Origin: Andrena cerasifolii
Lineage: Eukaryota > Arthropoda > Insecta > Hymenoptera > Andrenidae
Assembly (NCBI RefSeq): GCF_050908995.1
Contig: NC_135119.1
Span: 27,247,001 to 27,311,000, forward strand
DNA length: 64,000 nucleotides
Direction of reading: 5' to 3'
In this document: piece after piece, positions 1 to 12,400 of the stretch
Numbering within the stretch: position 1 is the first letter of the stretch
Layout of the letters: each line of letters opens with the position of its first letter
The notes under the pieces: generated by a model
What the model saw: the letters and a program-made list of their open reading frames with translations, nothing else
Databases searched by the model: none
What the model was told of the DNA's origin: nothing
Translations under genes and position numbers: made by a program

Positions 1-14
1 TCGTTGGGGAGGTA

Positions 15-1118
15 CAGTAGGACCTCCATTACCCGAATGGGGTACAGCTGTTCGATTAAGGGGTTATACCCAGTCATGCGGTCGAAAAGAGGCTAATATT
101 GGTGAATTTTTTTTGAAGAAACGGAAGCGTATATTTTTATAGAACTTTTTGCGCTTAAAAGAGCAATATCTAAAGAACATTTGGTAATTTTTTCGTACAA
201 AAATATTTAAGTTTATAATAAAATAACAAGCGACATCCAAGAAGCATTTTTAAAAATTTGGTTTTGCGGTGAGCATTGCCATTCGGAACCAGATTATCTA
301 AAATCAAAAAACAAAAAAGATTTCGTTAGTATATTAATGTATCCTCAAGTTGACGGAGAGAATTTTCCGAAATATTAAGTTAAAACAAAATGGCGGCTAT
401 TTAAAGTTGAAATCCTGATATTTTTGTGTGATTTTTGCAGTGCTTCTTGGATGTCGCTTGTTATTTTATTATAAACTTAAATATTTTTCTACGAAAAAAT
501 TACCAAATGTTCTTTAGATATTGCTCTTTTAAGCGCAAAAAGTTCTATAAAAATATACGCGTCCGCTTTTACAAAAAAAAATCACAAACATTCACCTCTT
601 TTCAGCCGCCTGACTAGGTATAACCCCTTAAGGGACCTTTTGCACAACGCTTATTTTTCCAAAGTTAACTTTCTTACAGTTTCGATAAAATAGACTTCGA
701 TGACTCTTAAATAAAAATAGCAAATTTTTTTATAGACATATAGCGTAAGCAGGGGGTGACTTTGTGACTAATGGAGTTACTTTGCACTTCTCTATTTCCA
801 TTTGCACTTATTTATTCCCACTCGATGCAGGTTGACTCTGCGACTTCAAATTTTATTTCTCAATTAACTATAAAAGTAATCATTGATTTGTCTATCATAA
901 TGTATATGTAGTTTTCGCGTGATATTTGAAAAGTATGAAGGAGTGTCACCCAAAGTCACCCCCGCTTACACTATCCGTATCATATTAGATCGATAGAATG
1001 GGAATTACTTTTAAAAAACATAGAGCGCTAGAAAAAAGGGTACCCCATGACAGCGTGCTCCAATTCGGATAACAGAGCGTTTAGTTATGGTCCACTTTGT
1101 ATAACAGAGATCCTACCG
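15..1118. mobile_element. Degenerate Tigger/pogo-like element, interrupted by a nested TTAA element
   Basis: The left end reads CAGTAGGACCTCCATTA after a TA at 13-14. The right end, read on the minus strand, is CGGTAGGATCTCTGTTA before a TA at 1119-1120. These ends resemble Tigger/pogo (Tc1-mariner superfamily) terminal repeats and the TA target fits. No transposase ORF remains. A second element (56-631) sits inside it, so this one is the older insertion. The ends are diverged, so the call is moderate. Confidence 0.55.
56..631. mobile_element. TTAA-flanked foldback MITE (ends GGGGTTATACC)
   Basis: TTAA at 56-59 and 628-631 flank inverted ends GGGGTTATACC / GGTATAACCCC. The arms are long: about 100-245 pairs with about 440-590 (for example TTCTTGGATGTCGCTTGTTA on the right has its complement on the left). 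TTAA targets are typical of piggyBac and Kolobok transposons. There is no coding capacity, so it is non-autonomous. The 60-aa frame at 435-617 lies inside an arm and is not a gene. Confidence 0.75.
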
Positions 1119-3927
1119 TATCACAAACGCCCGATCGCACACCCAACATTGTACTCACTGAATTGTATAATAACGAGCTAACTGTATAATATCGGTCGAG
1201 CGCACGCGTTGTGCATAAATGGCATTAAATACAGCACCGAGGGGCCATGTTCGTCTCGCAATGGCACGCCATAAGTATATTAGCTGTGTCGTTGAATATA
1301 ATTAAACTGCTTCGAACCATAACACACCCACATACTGCTAAAAACAATTGAGGAGTTGAAATGATAAACGACGTAAGTGGCAAGAAAATAGAAAATAATT
1401 TTTTCAGTGAAAAAGGATATGATTTGCACCCGGTATGCGGTGGTAAAAGTTATAAGTGCTAGAGTAATTTATTCCAACTATTAAGGCCATCGCAAGAGCT
1501 AAAATCATAAGTGCCATTTTCGCTTCGGTGAAAAACAACGAAAGTGCTATCAATCTCCACCGCCCTAATCTGTACCTTTCCTTCTAAATTTGTAAAGATG
1601 GTAGGATAAACCAACCAGTAATTGACCGCATACCAGTGAATGACCATTAGGCAAAGAAATGTCAAATATAAATTTAAACATTATTATATGTTTATAAATG
1701 GAGTGTAGTTGCACTTTTAATATCCTATATTTTTATATTTACTGGGCTTTTACACGTTTTGCATTTTATAATTTTTTTTTTAAATTACGATAAGAATAAG
1801 TAATTATTTTTATAGAAATTTCAAGAAAAATAAATTTAAATGCAATTCAACAGTTGTTTTGTTGTTATACATAAATATGTTCAAGTATTAGTCTCAAAGG
1901 TCTATAGATTCAACAATTCGATCATTCACTGGTTGGTTTTTTTCTCTTAAAATTTTTCACCAGTGTCACATCGCTAACCATTTCATCTCCTCAATTACAA
2001 GCTCACAAACGAATCATTAAAACCAACCGAGCACGAAAAATAAAAAAGGGCATCACATATTCGATATAGAAGTAGCCTTACTATCTAACACGTACGAAAC
2101 ACTGAAACTTTGAAAATATCAGATACCTAATTAAGACGCAAAATTATCTTGAAATCACAATAGATACGTATGCACACGTTCCCGATGCTTCATAGGATTT
2201 TGAAAAAGAATAACGGAGTTGACTACTTAACGAGGCGACAGTCCGCCTGTGGAATAATGTTAAAAATGTGCAATTCGCTTCGTTAAACGGCGATTGAACC
2301 GCACACGGAACGGCAGAAAGTTAACTCTTCGAACTTTCCCGATCCTTTCTTTCGAACAAAAGATATTACGTACACGGGGGGTGTAGATGGTATCGCCTCG
2401 TATAACATAACTAAATTTACTTTCAGTCACGCGAGAGGCTCCCTATCCGCCACGAAGTTGTTGGCTAGACGTTAGAACCGTGCGCCTCGTGGCAGGTGTT
2501 GCGGGAGAAAGATTGAACGGAATTAATTGCACGGCTTTTTGCTTCGGTGATAATAAACGATAATAATGGCCGTTGATAAAGCTGCAGCGCGTTATCGCGG
2601 CCATTCTCACGAATCTCCATGCTTTCACCCTCTCCGCAATAAAAACTACATAGGTACTAATGGTAACGTGTGTAGCATTTAAATCTTAGTCGATAATTAA
2701 AATTTCCTTTCAAGCTTCAGAAAAATATACTTTCGAATTCTAGATTCAAAATATTCAATTTTCAGCTCCGGATTTCTTCGTAGATCGATGCAAATAGTTA
2801 GCGTTGAACGTGATCGATCATTGTGCTGTATTTTTTTATAGAACTGTCTTCCATGATTAATCACGAAAATGCAGAGTTATGTTGTATCACCGATATTGGT
2901 AATTGAAAAGCAGGGAATGTCACAAAACAGCTTTATCGAGAAAATTATGGTTCAATAGTTTAGTTGATCAGTGAAGAAACAAGGTTGAAGGTGAATTTAA
3001 TTTTCTTATATAATTTGCTTAGGCGAAGAGTGGGGCCATTCCGTATTTTCTTCTTACCGGGTATTTGAACTTTATAACAGTTTGTGATTCGACAGTTCGG
3101 TAGCCCCAGTTGCCACCAACAAAATATGCTATAAACCACAAAATCACAAAAAATGGACATATCCTGCTTTTCCCCTTATCCTTTAATTGCCATTGCAGTT
3201 TTGCCATTTTAATGCACAGTTTTGAAGTTTTATGAAAATTGAAGATTTACCGATGCGTGTAGCAGCTTCAAAATTAAAGAAGATACGAAGCAGAATGAGA
3301 AAATGTATTCTACGGTTCTTCATTGATTTTCTTTCTTTTTTAATCGATCCTACACAATTTACATAATACATACGTGCGCTTCTGTACGACACATCTAATA
3401 CATACAACGCACTCAGGAGAATAATCGCTTTTGAACCACGCAAACGAACAACGTTATCCAGGCACAACTGTTTAAAATCAACTGAGAACGTGGAATCGAA
3501 TCTGCGTGTCTCATTGCCGTTAAATGGAAATCGAAAACGATGTAAGTACAAACTCACTGTCCACCGCTATTCCTATATAATAATGATCCGCACATTCTCT
3601 ACAAATTCCAACAATCTGCAACTATAATTGCGAACGAGCAACAACACGAGGAAAAAATACAATTGCGATTTATTAAATTAACACACAGTAAACAACGCGC
3701 GAAACTCCCGAAACATGGAACATTTTAAAAAAATATCGCATCTTTTAAACTAGCAATCCCACAGAAGAAGTCACCGAAGATTACTATCCTTTGGCGATGA
3801 ATCATTTCTAAATACAATTATCCTAAATTAGTAACCACATTCTCGGGCTAATAAAAAAAAATAGATACTTCCAGATCAAGGATCATTACCCCCAAAATGA
3901 GATTTTTAATCAATACTGGCGAACTGA
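1119..3927. other. Intergenic, no gene recognised
   Basis: AT-rich sequence with only short, unsupported reading frames on both strands. I see no convincing exon, RNA gene or complete transposon here. Confidence 0.5.
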
Positions 3928-4149
3928 TTAAGGGGAGAATCCTATTTTCGGGGCTGAAAACATAGCAACATTTGGGATTTTTTAAAAAAAAAACTAGCGG
4001 TTCGATTAATTTGAAATTTGGACCACGTTATCTTCAAAGATGCATAAAAACGTGGTCCAAATTTGAGATGAATCGAATCGCTAGTTTCTTAGAAAAAAAA
4101 TCCTAAATTTGTATATGTCTTTAGCCCATAAAATACGATTCTCCCTTAA
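3928..4149. mobile_element. Short TTAA-flanked MITE (ends GGGGAGAATC)
   Basis: TTAA at 3928-3931 and 4146-4149 flank inverted ends GGGGAGAATCCTATTTT and, on the minus strand, GGGAGAATCGTATTTTATGG. The interior is also self-complementary (GGACCACGTT at 4020 against AACGTGGTCC at 4050). It is non-coding and about 220 bp, in the same TTAAGGGG style as other elements in the window. Confidence 0.7.
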
Positions 4150-5667
4150 GATACTATCCAAAATAGGAAAGCATGTCTTTAGAAATATTTTTTCTTGGAG
4201 ACGGGAGACTGGAGCCAACAAAAATGAATGAACTCGGCTACCAATTAAGTTAAGTTAAAATTGCTAACTAATTGAGAAAAGCTACATCTTTCTCCATATT
4301 TATAAACATCCATATTTCGGGATTTAATGTAAGACACAGGCACCAGACATTACGCATAAGGAGCAACCACCGCGTATCGATAATTAATTCCTCGCGTCGA
4401 CTACAGCGAGCTTCTATCGTTTCTTCTGCGCGCCGAGTTTTTCCACGTTTCCCCGGCGGCGTAGATGCAATTCCAGTTGAGTAACTCGAGTTCCTTGGGA
4501 ATCGGAGACGCTAATGGCTGATTACGAGCGGTGCTCGTCCTTGGTTCTAACGCCGTTATTACCTCAAATTATGACAATCAAGCTCCAGTGGTCGCGCAGC
4601 CGTTACACTCGTAACTCCTCCATGAATATTTAATAGGCATCGCACACAGTGGCAACGATCGCCGCCGCGATACAAAAATAACGCTTTCGCCGTTCGACAC
4701 GCCCGCGAGTTAGAGCTTCCAAGGTAGATAAACAGCTCGAAGCGGAATTTCGCGAGATCGAGTGTCTCGGAGATGTAACGTTGGAACAGAGGAAGCTAAG
4801 TTTCCACCCACGTCACACTAGTCTTACCAATGAACAATTTTTACAGAGAGAAAAGAAGCGGCGCAAGCTTCGAGGGAATTGAAACTGCGAATAATACTGA
4901 ATGTTGAATTTTTAAAAATCTTACGCGAAACCTCGAGACACTAACATCCCCCTGAACGAAGTGTGTGTGTGGGGGGGGGGGTGTTTGCTAGTGCTATGTA
5001 TTATATTCTGCAAATTTATTTACGCGCAGTGGAGCTTCGATTCGAAATTCAACGTAAGCGTCCCTGGCAAAATTTGAATTCATACTCCGCTGACAAATCT
5101 TCAATGCTGAGATAAAATAATTCACGCTCCTGAACTGGAGACTCGCCGAAATATTTCCAACAGGAACAGCCAAAGGAAATTTCGTCAGATGCAATCAAAG
5201 CACCACTGCACCCCCTATTCATAATTCGATCATCGCTAGACCCTAAATAATAAGTCGTATTTCGAAACGCTTCATAGATTATTATTTGGCATAAGTTCGT
5301 CGAATCGATCCGCATCCCGCCATCTGAGACTCTAGCAAGCAACTGTCCCCTTGATCGCGTCGAGCCTGAAACTCCAACCCCCTCCTGCGATCGAGGCAAA
5401 GGAGAGCAGCCCCGATACATGTTCGCCGACGCTTCGCTGACCTCTTAAGATGACTACACCTATGGATTAAGCCTAACAACTAGAACTCCCATTATTATGC
5501 CGTATATCCTTAAACTGCCACTTATCATGCCGTTTTACGTGTTTTCACAGAGAGTACAGACACGGACACAGAGAGACAGACACGCGTTTAAATATGTCCC
5601 GTTCACGGACGCACAGCGATTAAGATTAGACACGGTTCTTCAGTTGTACGGGGATGTCCTTTGTCCT
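4150..5667. other. Intergenic, partly GC-rich, no gene recognised
   Basis: A GC-richer island at about 4.35-4.8 kb, a GT/G-run near 4965-4985 and overlapping short frames on both strands. No frame has splice sites, domains or composition that would support a gene. It could hold regulatory sequence, but nothing specific can be shown. Confidence 0.4.
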
Positions 5668-6546
5668 GTAGGTTCGGGTGTTTCGATACTTGTACCCGGC
5701 GTTTGGATCGGAATAGAAGTATTGATACTACTCGCGCGTGGGTGGAAAAGTATCGATACGTATTGGTATGGAATAGATTATTATTCTTCGTGAAAAATGT
5801 ACCGTAAACTGGGGGAACATTGGCAGTTACTTAACCTTTTGACTGCGGCGCACTCTCGGAGAGAACCATCGATACGGACGGCGTGATATTCACATATCAG
5901 TCGCTGCGACTGGTTGCCCACTGACCAAAACGGTAGCCGGAGATTTAATACCACTCTTAGGGGTTAAAAAAATAAATAATTGCAAATAAATTAACAATAT
6001 TCAGTTTTTCTTTCGTATTATATTAATAGACTTTTGAGACCGTATATACACGCCTTTCGTAGTCAAAGGGTTAACATGTATTAAAGATGGAAAAGGATAC
6101 AAATTTTATGCATTTTGACACTTGTAGTACAATCACAAACGATGCGATGTTATAATAGGATACTTAAAGCAAATGTAAAAATGTTAATGTTTGTATTATA
6201 TAAGAAAATGTTCCAAAACATGACAATATTGCTCCAGTTTGCGGTAATTCTGCATTATCCATGGTGCCTCGGTGACAAGAGAACGCTTTTTGTGGAGGAT
6301 TACGGTGTTTGTGAATAAAAAAACCTATTTAGTTGTCCACTAGAAGAAACGCCCACCGACAATCTTCCTCATTGAGCTCTTATTATTTTAACAATAATGA
6401 CAATTAAAGGAAAATGAAAAAATCGGTAAAAATACTTGTTACTTTAAAAAAATCCTTTCTTTCGATACCTCATAAGTATCGAAACCAAAAATACTGGGTA
6501 TCGAATGAAAAGCATCGTTACTTGTATCGAAACAACCCTACCTGTA
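5668..6546. mobile_element. Possible hAT-like element with TTTCGATAC ends, hosting a second MITE
   Basis: The left end TAGGTTCGGGTGTTTCGATAC matches the reverse complement of the right end (TAGGGTTGTTTCGATAC ending at about 6546). The TAGGG-type ends resemble hAT ends, but no clean 8-bp duplication is visible, so boundaries are tentative. A TTAA element (5831-6074) lies inside. No transposase frame survives. Confidence 0.4.
5831..6074. mobile_element. TTAA-flanked MITE (ends CCTTTTGACTGCG)
   Basis: TTAA at 5831-5834 and 6071-6074 flank the inverted ends CCTTTTGACTGCG and, on the minus strand, CCCTTTGACTACG. The CCYT ends next to TTAA are the piggyBac pattern. It is about 240 bp and non-coding. 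Related ends occur at 21.1, 29.2, 43.6, 59.0 and 61.0 kb, although this copy lacks the internal GGGTC motif of those. Confidence 0.65.
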
Positions 6547-7895
6547 GCCTCTTGAGCGCTTAAAAACTCCGCTCGACGTTACTACGCGCGCATAAAGCCT
6601 CCAATTGCGGCTTCCTCTTCCCCCTTGCGCTCACGCGGGCGCAGAGACCTGCTGCACCTTGCACGAGTCCCTCGCACAGGGGCTTGAGACGATTTTAAAA
6701 ATAATTCACATTTTCTCATCCAGCAACTTAGCAATAACTCATATCGAATTAATTTTAAAACTGTCCCAACTCTTTCGAATTAAAATACTTGTTAATATTT
6801 CACGGGAAGGGCGACAGACGCTTGTTAGCCTAGGCGCCAGATCTCCGAATCCGCCCCTGGCGAGGACGAATGGCTTTAATCGAGAATTGCATCGACAGCT
6901 AGTGACGGGATCAAGGATATCGCACGTGGTATCGAAATGTACAGCATTCATACTCTGAAGAATAAAATTCCACTTAGAAGCACTGCTATTATTCTTCGAG
7001 AATAACATATTAAAATTTATTCAAATCCGTTTACAAGCACTGCTATTAAACAAACTCTAACGCTACGTTCGAAGAGCATTTCGAAAGAAAAATAGCAGTT
7101 ATTTGTGAATACTGATAAAAATGCTGAAGCATATTTGGTGACAAGTGTTTTATGACATCAAGTGATAACTGGTGGCCTCTTGGTCAGTCTCTTAGTTACA
7201 GAAGAGGCTTAGGAGATTGTTCTGAAAGGTTCGAAGATCCTCGCGTTATCGGACCACACGTGCGACCATTCCTAATCTCGATACCAGTTGAATGATATCA
7301 ATCGCGTTAAATGGAACGTTCAAGTGCGTCAATAATACTTCATTCTTATGGCACTGTGATATTCCCTACATCGATCCCATCACTACACCAATAACAATCT
7401 CGTGGAATTGTTCACACGCCATACACCTGCCAGATTCAATTATCATTACCGAGGCGTTATCACGAGGTAAAAGGCTTGTATAGCTCGAGTCGCAACGAGG
7501 AATCGATATTGTCACTTCGTAAATTGCTTGGTATATACGTTGTACGTGATCATTCTGTGTGGAATTTTCTTTGAAGTGGTTGAGGAGGTAAATAATAAAA
7601 CGGAGAATTAAAGTGTATGCAAAAGAATCTCTAACTGCTATGATATAAGCTCCTATCGTACAGAGTGACAATAGAAACTGGGATTCAATGGCGCTGCCAA
7701 AGAAGAAGGAAAAAGGAGATTAATGTAACCACGATTTAAATAATTCAAGAGCTATATAAAAAGAAACGAAAACTGGATTTTATTCTTTAAATAAATATTT
7801 ATAATCACCTAATAAATTCTATTGAATTCGCGTTAAAAATATTTTTAGCACATCAATCTTGCACCTACGATAAAATTGAAAAACCTTTCAGTGCC
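6547..7895. other. Intergenic, no gene recognised
   Basis: Only short unsupported frames. A roughly 40-bp near-repeat occurs at 6960-7060 (AAGCACTGCTATTA twice), probably a decayed repeat. Nothing else can be assigned. Confidence 0.4.
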
Positions 7896-7903
7896 CGTTT
7901 CGC

Positions 7904-8283
7904 CAGTAGCGGATTTAACAGGGCGGCTGATCCGCAGTTACCGCCTGGACCCCGCTCAGAAGGCCCCCCAGGGCCTCATCTCCAAAAACAAAATTAGGAT
8001 TAGGTATAGGCGTATAGGTATCCAAACACTACATTTTTGCGTACAACTACACTTGGCTTGTTTTTAGTAAACTACCTCTTCATTTTCCCGAAAAATGGGC
8101 CCCTGCCCAGAAGGCCCCTAGGGCCCTATCTTAAAAAAAATAATGATTTTAACCAAACACTATATTTTGTTCTGTACTACTACACTAGTTTTTAGTAAAC
8201 TACATCTTCATTCCCCCCCCCCCAAAAAAATGGGCCCCTGAGAACGTTTGCCACCTGGGCCTTTTTTCTTAAATCCGCCACTG
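7904..8283. mobile_element. hAT MITE with perfect 8-bp target-site duplication
   Basis: The ends are CAGTAGCGGATTTAA (left) and, on the minus strand, CAGTGGCGGATTTAAG (right). The flanking octamer CGTTTCGC is present exactly on both sides (7896-7903 and 8284-8291), which is the 8-bp duplication made by hAT transposases. The 380-bp interior holds two diverged tandem units, each with a CCAAACACTA...TTTTTAGTAAACTAC...AATGGGCCCCTG core. It is non-coding, so it was moved by a transposase encoded elsewhere. Confidence 0.88.
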
Positions 8284-8291
8284 CGTTTCGC

Positions 8292-9229
8292 CTACCTCCG
8301 AGTGAACATCGCGATCTCAAGCATTTACAAAAATACTCTCGTATGTATACGCGTGCCTGCCGCATACCCAACCTAGTCCATCAAAAAACGTATGTACCCT
8401 TTTGTCGCGGGTATAACTCAAGAAAATTCGTCACATTTTTCTTCGAGAGATTAAAAGTTAGACCGAGAAACAAAACCCTGCAAGTGATTGACGTCATTGC
8501 ATGCAACCCGGTTCTTGTTAAAATTGCAGTTGCATCGCAGCGGTGGACGAGCGCTGAGCGACCATAGGGTTAACCGGCTCTCTGTACTTTTTCGGAGCCG
8601 TTCCTGCGGGGTTACTACGGGTTACAGGAACCTTCCCTCGGTTAACCGGATTCGGGTTAGGCGGCGGTTACGATCCCTGATAAAAACTCAAATTTGCGTA
8701 CTAAGCCATCGACACGTCGAGAAGCCCGCGTTGTAAAACGGCCAACCAATCCTCCACAGAAGGTATAAAATCGAATGACAATAGCGAGTCCCTCGTTGCT
8801 GCCGCGAGGGAAAGGTACCATTCCTCCCCGCACTCGCACCGTCGAGAATTCGTTCCCGACCGCTCGCAGGCCCGCGGACCCCGAGGGAGATCCGCCGGCG
8901 CAGCTTTGTGCTTTTCTGAACCGAACGGAATTCGCAGTAATACTGATCGCCCACTTTCACACGGGGGTCGCACGCAGAGATCGGCCGAGCCGGACCATTC
9001 GCGGTATACTCTAGACTGACAGCTATCTGTTACACAAAATATACTCGACTCTTCGTCGAATCCTCTGTCAACCAGGATCCGAGCCGCAAGCAACATTCTC
9101 TTAGTGTTTCCAACGCAATCGAGCGACTCGACGCGACTGTTTATCACATATACTCGATCCTGAGGTCCAAAGGAAACGTCGGCTAAACGGAGATCGTCCT
9201 CGGCTCCGAGTTGCAAGAGCGCTGTGACT
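8292..9229. other. GC-rich block downstream of the CAP-Gly gene, no gene recognised
   Basis: GC-rich sequence with overlapping long frames on both strands (for example minus 8701-9240), as expected when GC richness thins out stop codons. No domain or splice structure supports any of them. It lies just past the probable 3' end of the minus-strand CAP-Gly gene. Confidence 0.4.
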
Positions 9230-9235
9230 TTTATT
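9230..9235 (-). terminator. Candidate poly(A) signal AATAAA of the CAP-Gly gene
   Basis: An AATAAA hexamer on the minus strand about 235 bp past the stop codon of the CAP-Gly gene. It would give a short 3' UTR. This is the nearest canonical hexamer I noticed; use of the site is inferred. Confidence 0.45.
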
Positions 9236-9467
9236 AGCAAGACGAATCACCGCGATACCTCCGTCACCGGAGCTCCCATAGGTCTCCCTTTCTTTAATGG
9301 GGCTTGCTCCATCCTCCACGGTGAGCGACGGTGATCGTGACGGTCTAAGGAAGTTGTTCACGTACCTGTTGAAGTCCAACGTAGATCCTGTACGTACTCG
9401 GTTTCGTTCACATGGTGTACTGAGACAGCAGAATTCGGGGGGTCGTCAGGTTGCTCGGTGGCTCGGG

Positions 9468-12400
9468 TCAAGTGGTGCACCAAGCGAGGATCACCTTCTT
9501 GAACGGCACGAAGATCGCGCGGTCCGGCTCACTGGAACACGAGATCATCGAGAACACCACGTTAATCACGAGTTATTCTTTTTACTGTATGTATGGTTCT
9601 TTAACGCGTTTCTTGTCACGCGGGCCATTTATCAGTGGTGAAACTTTTCTTCAAAGCAGAAAGGTGGTAGGTATTTTTTAATTCACAAGGGAGCATATCG
9701 AACCCTCACAGGCCGATTTTAATGGGGCTTTGGAAAAAAAGTAGCTCTCAGAAAAATATTTGACACGTAACCTTTATTATCGGCAATCATCCATGTTGAA
9801 GTTTTTCAGTTTTTTATGTACGCTTTTACAAATAATGTAAAATAAAAAAATTGTCAGAATGTTGAAAATTATTCAAGTTATTTGATGCTAAAGATGGTCC
9901 CGCGTAGCGCGCAGTTGTAATCGGTGTACATAGTGCCAGGGGAACCAATCATTTAAAAGCAAAATGCTTTGGGGTGAATAATTTCTACGCTAATAGTTAT
10001 AGTATGCAATTTTGCTGGGCGAATTTAAACAAAAATTATAAAAGTTACACGCAAATCAATTTTTTCCACACATTTTTATGGGAAAAAATCGTCTTTACTC
10101 AGTTATAAAATGTTTTACAAACATCCAATGTTGATGCCGAAATTCCACACGACGGAGAAAGGAATTCTACAGCTTCAGTTAAAATTTTAAGCGAAAATAT
10201 TCATTCGTTCAAGAGTTATGATGTACACCGTGTTTGAAAATGTAGTTTCAAGATAAACGGCTTCAAAGTGTAGTCCCCTACGCCAATACCGCTCTGCGAG
10301 GCCGTAACTCGACGGCGCACTTAATTACGTTCAGCGCTATAATTTCCGTAATTATTCGAATTTCTTCACGAGACATTGTTGTAAATGTTCACTTTCAGAA
10401 TTAATAATAATAAAAAAATCGATTTTTCAAGATTTCAATAGTCCTACGCCCCCTTAAAGCACTCCTATCGTACCCATTACTCGAACAGCTTCTATAATCA
10501 CAAAAACTGCGCGAGTAACATCAACCGTGAATGGAAAGTGGGTCAAATGCATTTTACTAACTGCAGCCTTGCAAACCAGTTCCATGTAACATGGGAGAAT
10601 CGACTAAGCCTAAATGTTTCGGTGCTAATAAGTCAGGGAAAAAAGATGAAACGACTGCGGGTCTATGATTTGCCAGTTGCAACGGGGGAGCACGTGAGGA
10701 ACACCGCGCTCCGTTGCAAAGCGTTGTACAATGCAGTTACGAATTAACAGTGGAGGAAGAAAAAAAGCTGATGACCGGTTGGGGATCAATGTTGCACGGC
10801 TCTCGGTGCAGCCGCGGCTGCCTTTCACGGAAGAATCGAACGAAAGCGACGTAACACGTGCATTGTAACAGGGACCCGTTGCACCAGCCCGCAACTCATT
10901 TGCATTTCCCCCGTGGAACACTTCGAGCCCTCGGCGGCGTGCGCTCGCATTTTTACCACTCTATAAATCACGAGAAATAAGGACGAGTCACGCAATTGGA
11001 ACGACATTTTAAACGATGGTAGTTATGTCTCCGGAGCTCCCTTTTCCGCTCTTGCAAATCGCAGTTTTTATGGAACAGTCGGAGAAACGGGTTCCGAGCA
11101 AGTGTTTCAGAGGTAAGTGCAAATTAAGTATTGAATTGAGGACTGAAGATTTTTAAAGTAAGCATTAAATTAAGTACTGAAGATTTATAAATTACGTATT
11201 GAATTAAGTACTGAAAATTTTTAAATTAAGCACTGAAGATTTTTAAAGTAAGTATTGAATTAAGTACTAAATTTTTTTAAATTAAGTATTGAATTAAGTA
11301 CCTGCTGAAAAATTTAAATTAGTATTGAATTAAGTACTGACAATTTTTAAATTAAGTATTGCTTTAAGTACTGAAAAAATTTAAATTAAGTATTGAAGTA
11401 AGTACTAAAATTTTTAAAAGTAAGTATTGAATTGAGTACTGAAATTAGGCCTCAAGGATTTATTTGGATTCTTAATATTTAATTGATAGTATTGATACGA
11501 TTCGCCTCTCATCTGCGAGAGTTTATATCGTAAATGAAATTTTAATATGTCAGAGTTCTATACTAAATTTTAAGATTAGCGAATTTAGTAATACAAAGTA
11601 GTGAAAGCTTATGGCACGTGAATAAATAATGGATGAACGCGGGCTCGATCTAATTCGAGTTTCTATTCTGGAGGAAGGTACTAGAATCGAAGGCATTCCT
11701 TTGGGGGACAATTACGTCTTATCAACAACCGGAGCCCTGTGGGTGGCGTTGAAACTGCGTCAGGAATCTCTGCTCGGTTGTATTTCCATGCACAGCTGGG
11801 GTTACACACGAAGTCTTGGAGCTAACGCATTAGATGCCTTCTCGAGATCAAAATCTGAGGAGGTGCACTTTCAGGGACGACGATCCGTCACGCGAGCATC
11901 GCGAGCCAAACTCGGAGCGATTTTCCAAGGCTCTCGCAGAAGGAGGTTTCTCACGATAACGTATGTGACAGTGCTCGCTATCGACCATGCACAGAGGCAA
12001 GAACGTTTCGTCCACAGCGCCAGCCATGAGTACACGGCCGCTGCCTTACATGGTGGCCTTAGAATCGTGGAACAGTGTATTCTCTCTCAAGCGGTATCGA
12101 TGATTAGATCTCCCGATCTCGTCTAAACATTTGTTCCTATCCAGACACTGTACACTGCCGAGTTGATTCGAAAGGGCGTATCTGTAACTTTCGCTTAAAT
12201 TCAGTTATTGCTGTCAGCTAGCACAAAAATAGTTTATCTATACGCACGTATATTAAATGAGGCATTGAGAGCAAAAACGGACTAACCCACATTGAAAAGA
12301 AATTAATTTTTCCTATTTTATATGATTAGCACAGCCAAGCACACAAACATTTTCTGCTTTATATATTAAGATAAATAAATTAGTAATAAGTTAATTATTC

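Noticed and set aside
8701..9240. 179-aa minus-strand frame downstream of the CAP-Gly gene
   Set aside because: GC-rich DNA with equally open frames on the other strand (8775-9014). No recognisable motif and it overlaps the likely 3' end of the gene.
11629..12126. 165-aa plus-strand frame
   Set aside because: It lies in the last intron of the CAP-Gly gene in a GC-richer patch. No domain, no splice context, composition not protein-like. Probably chance.
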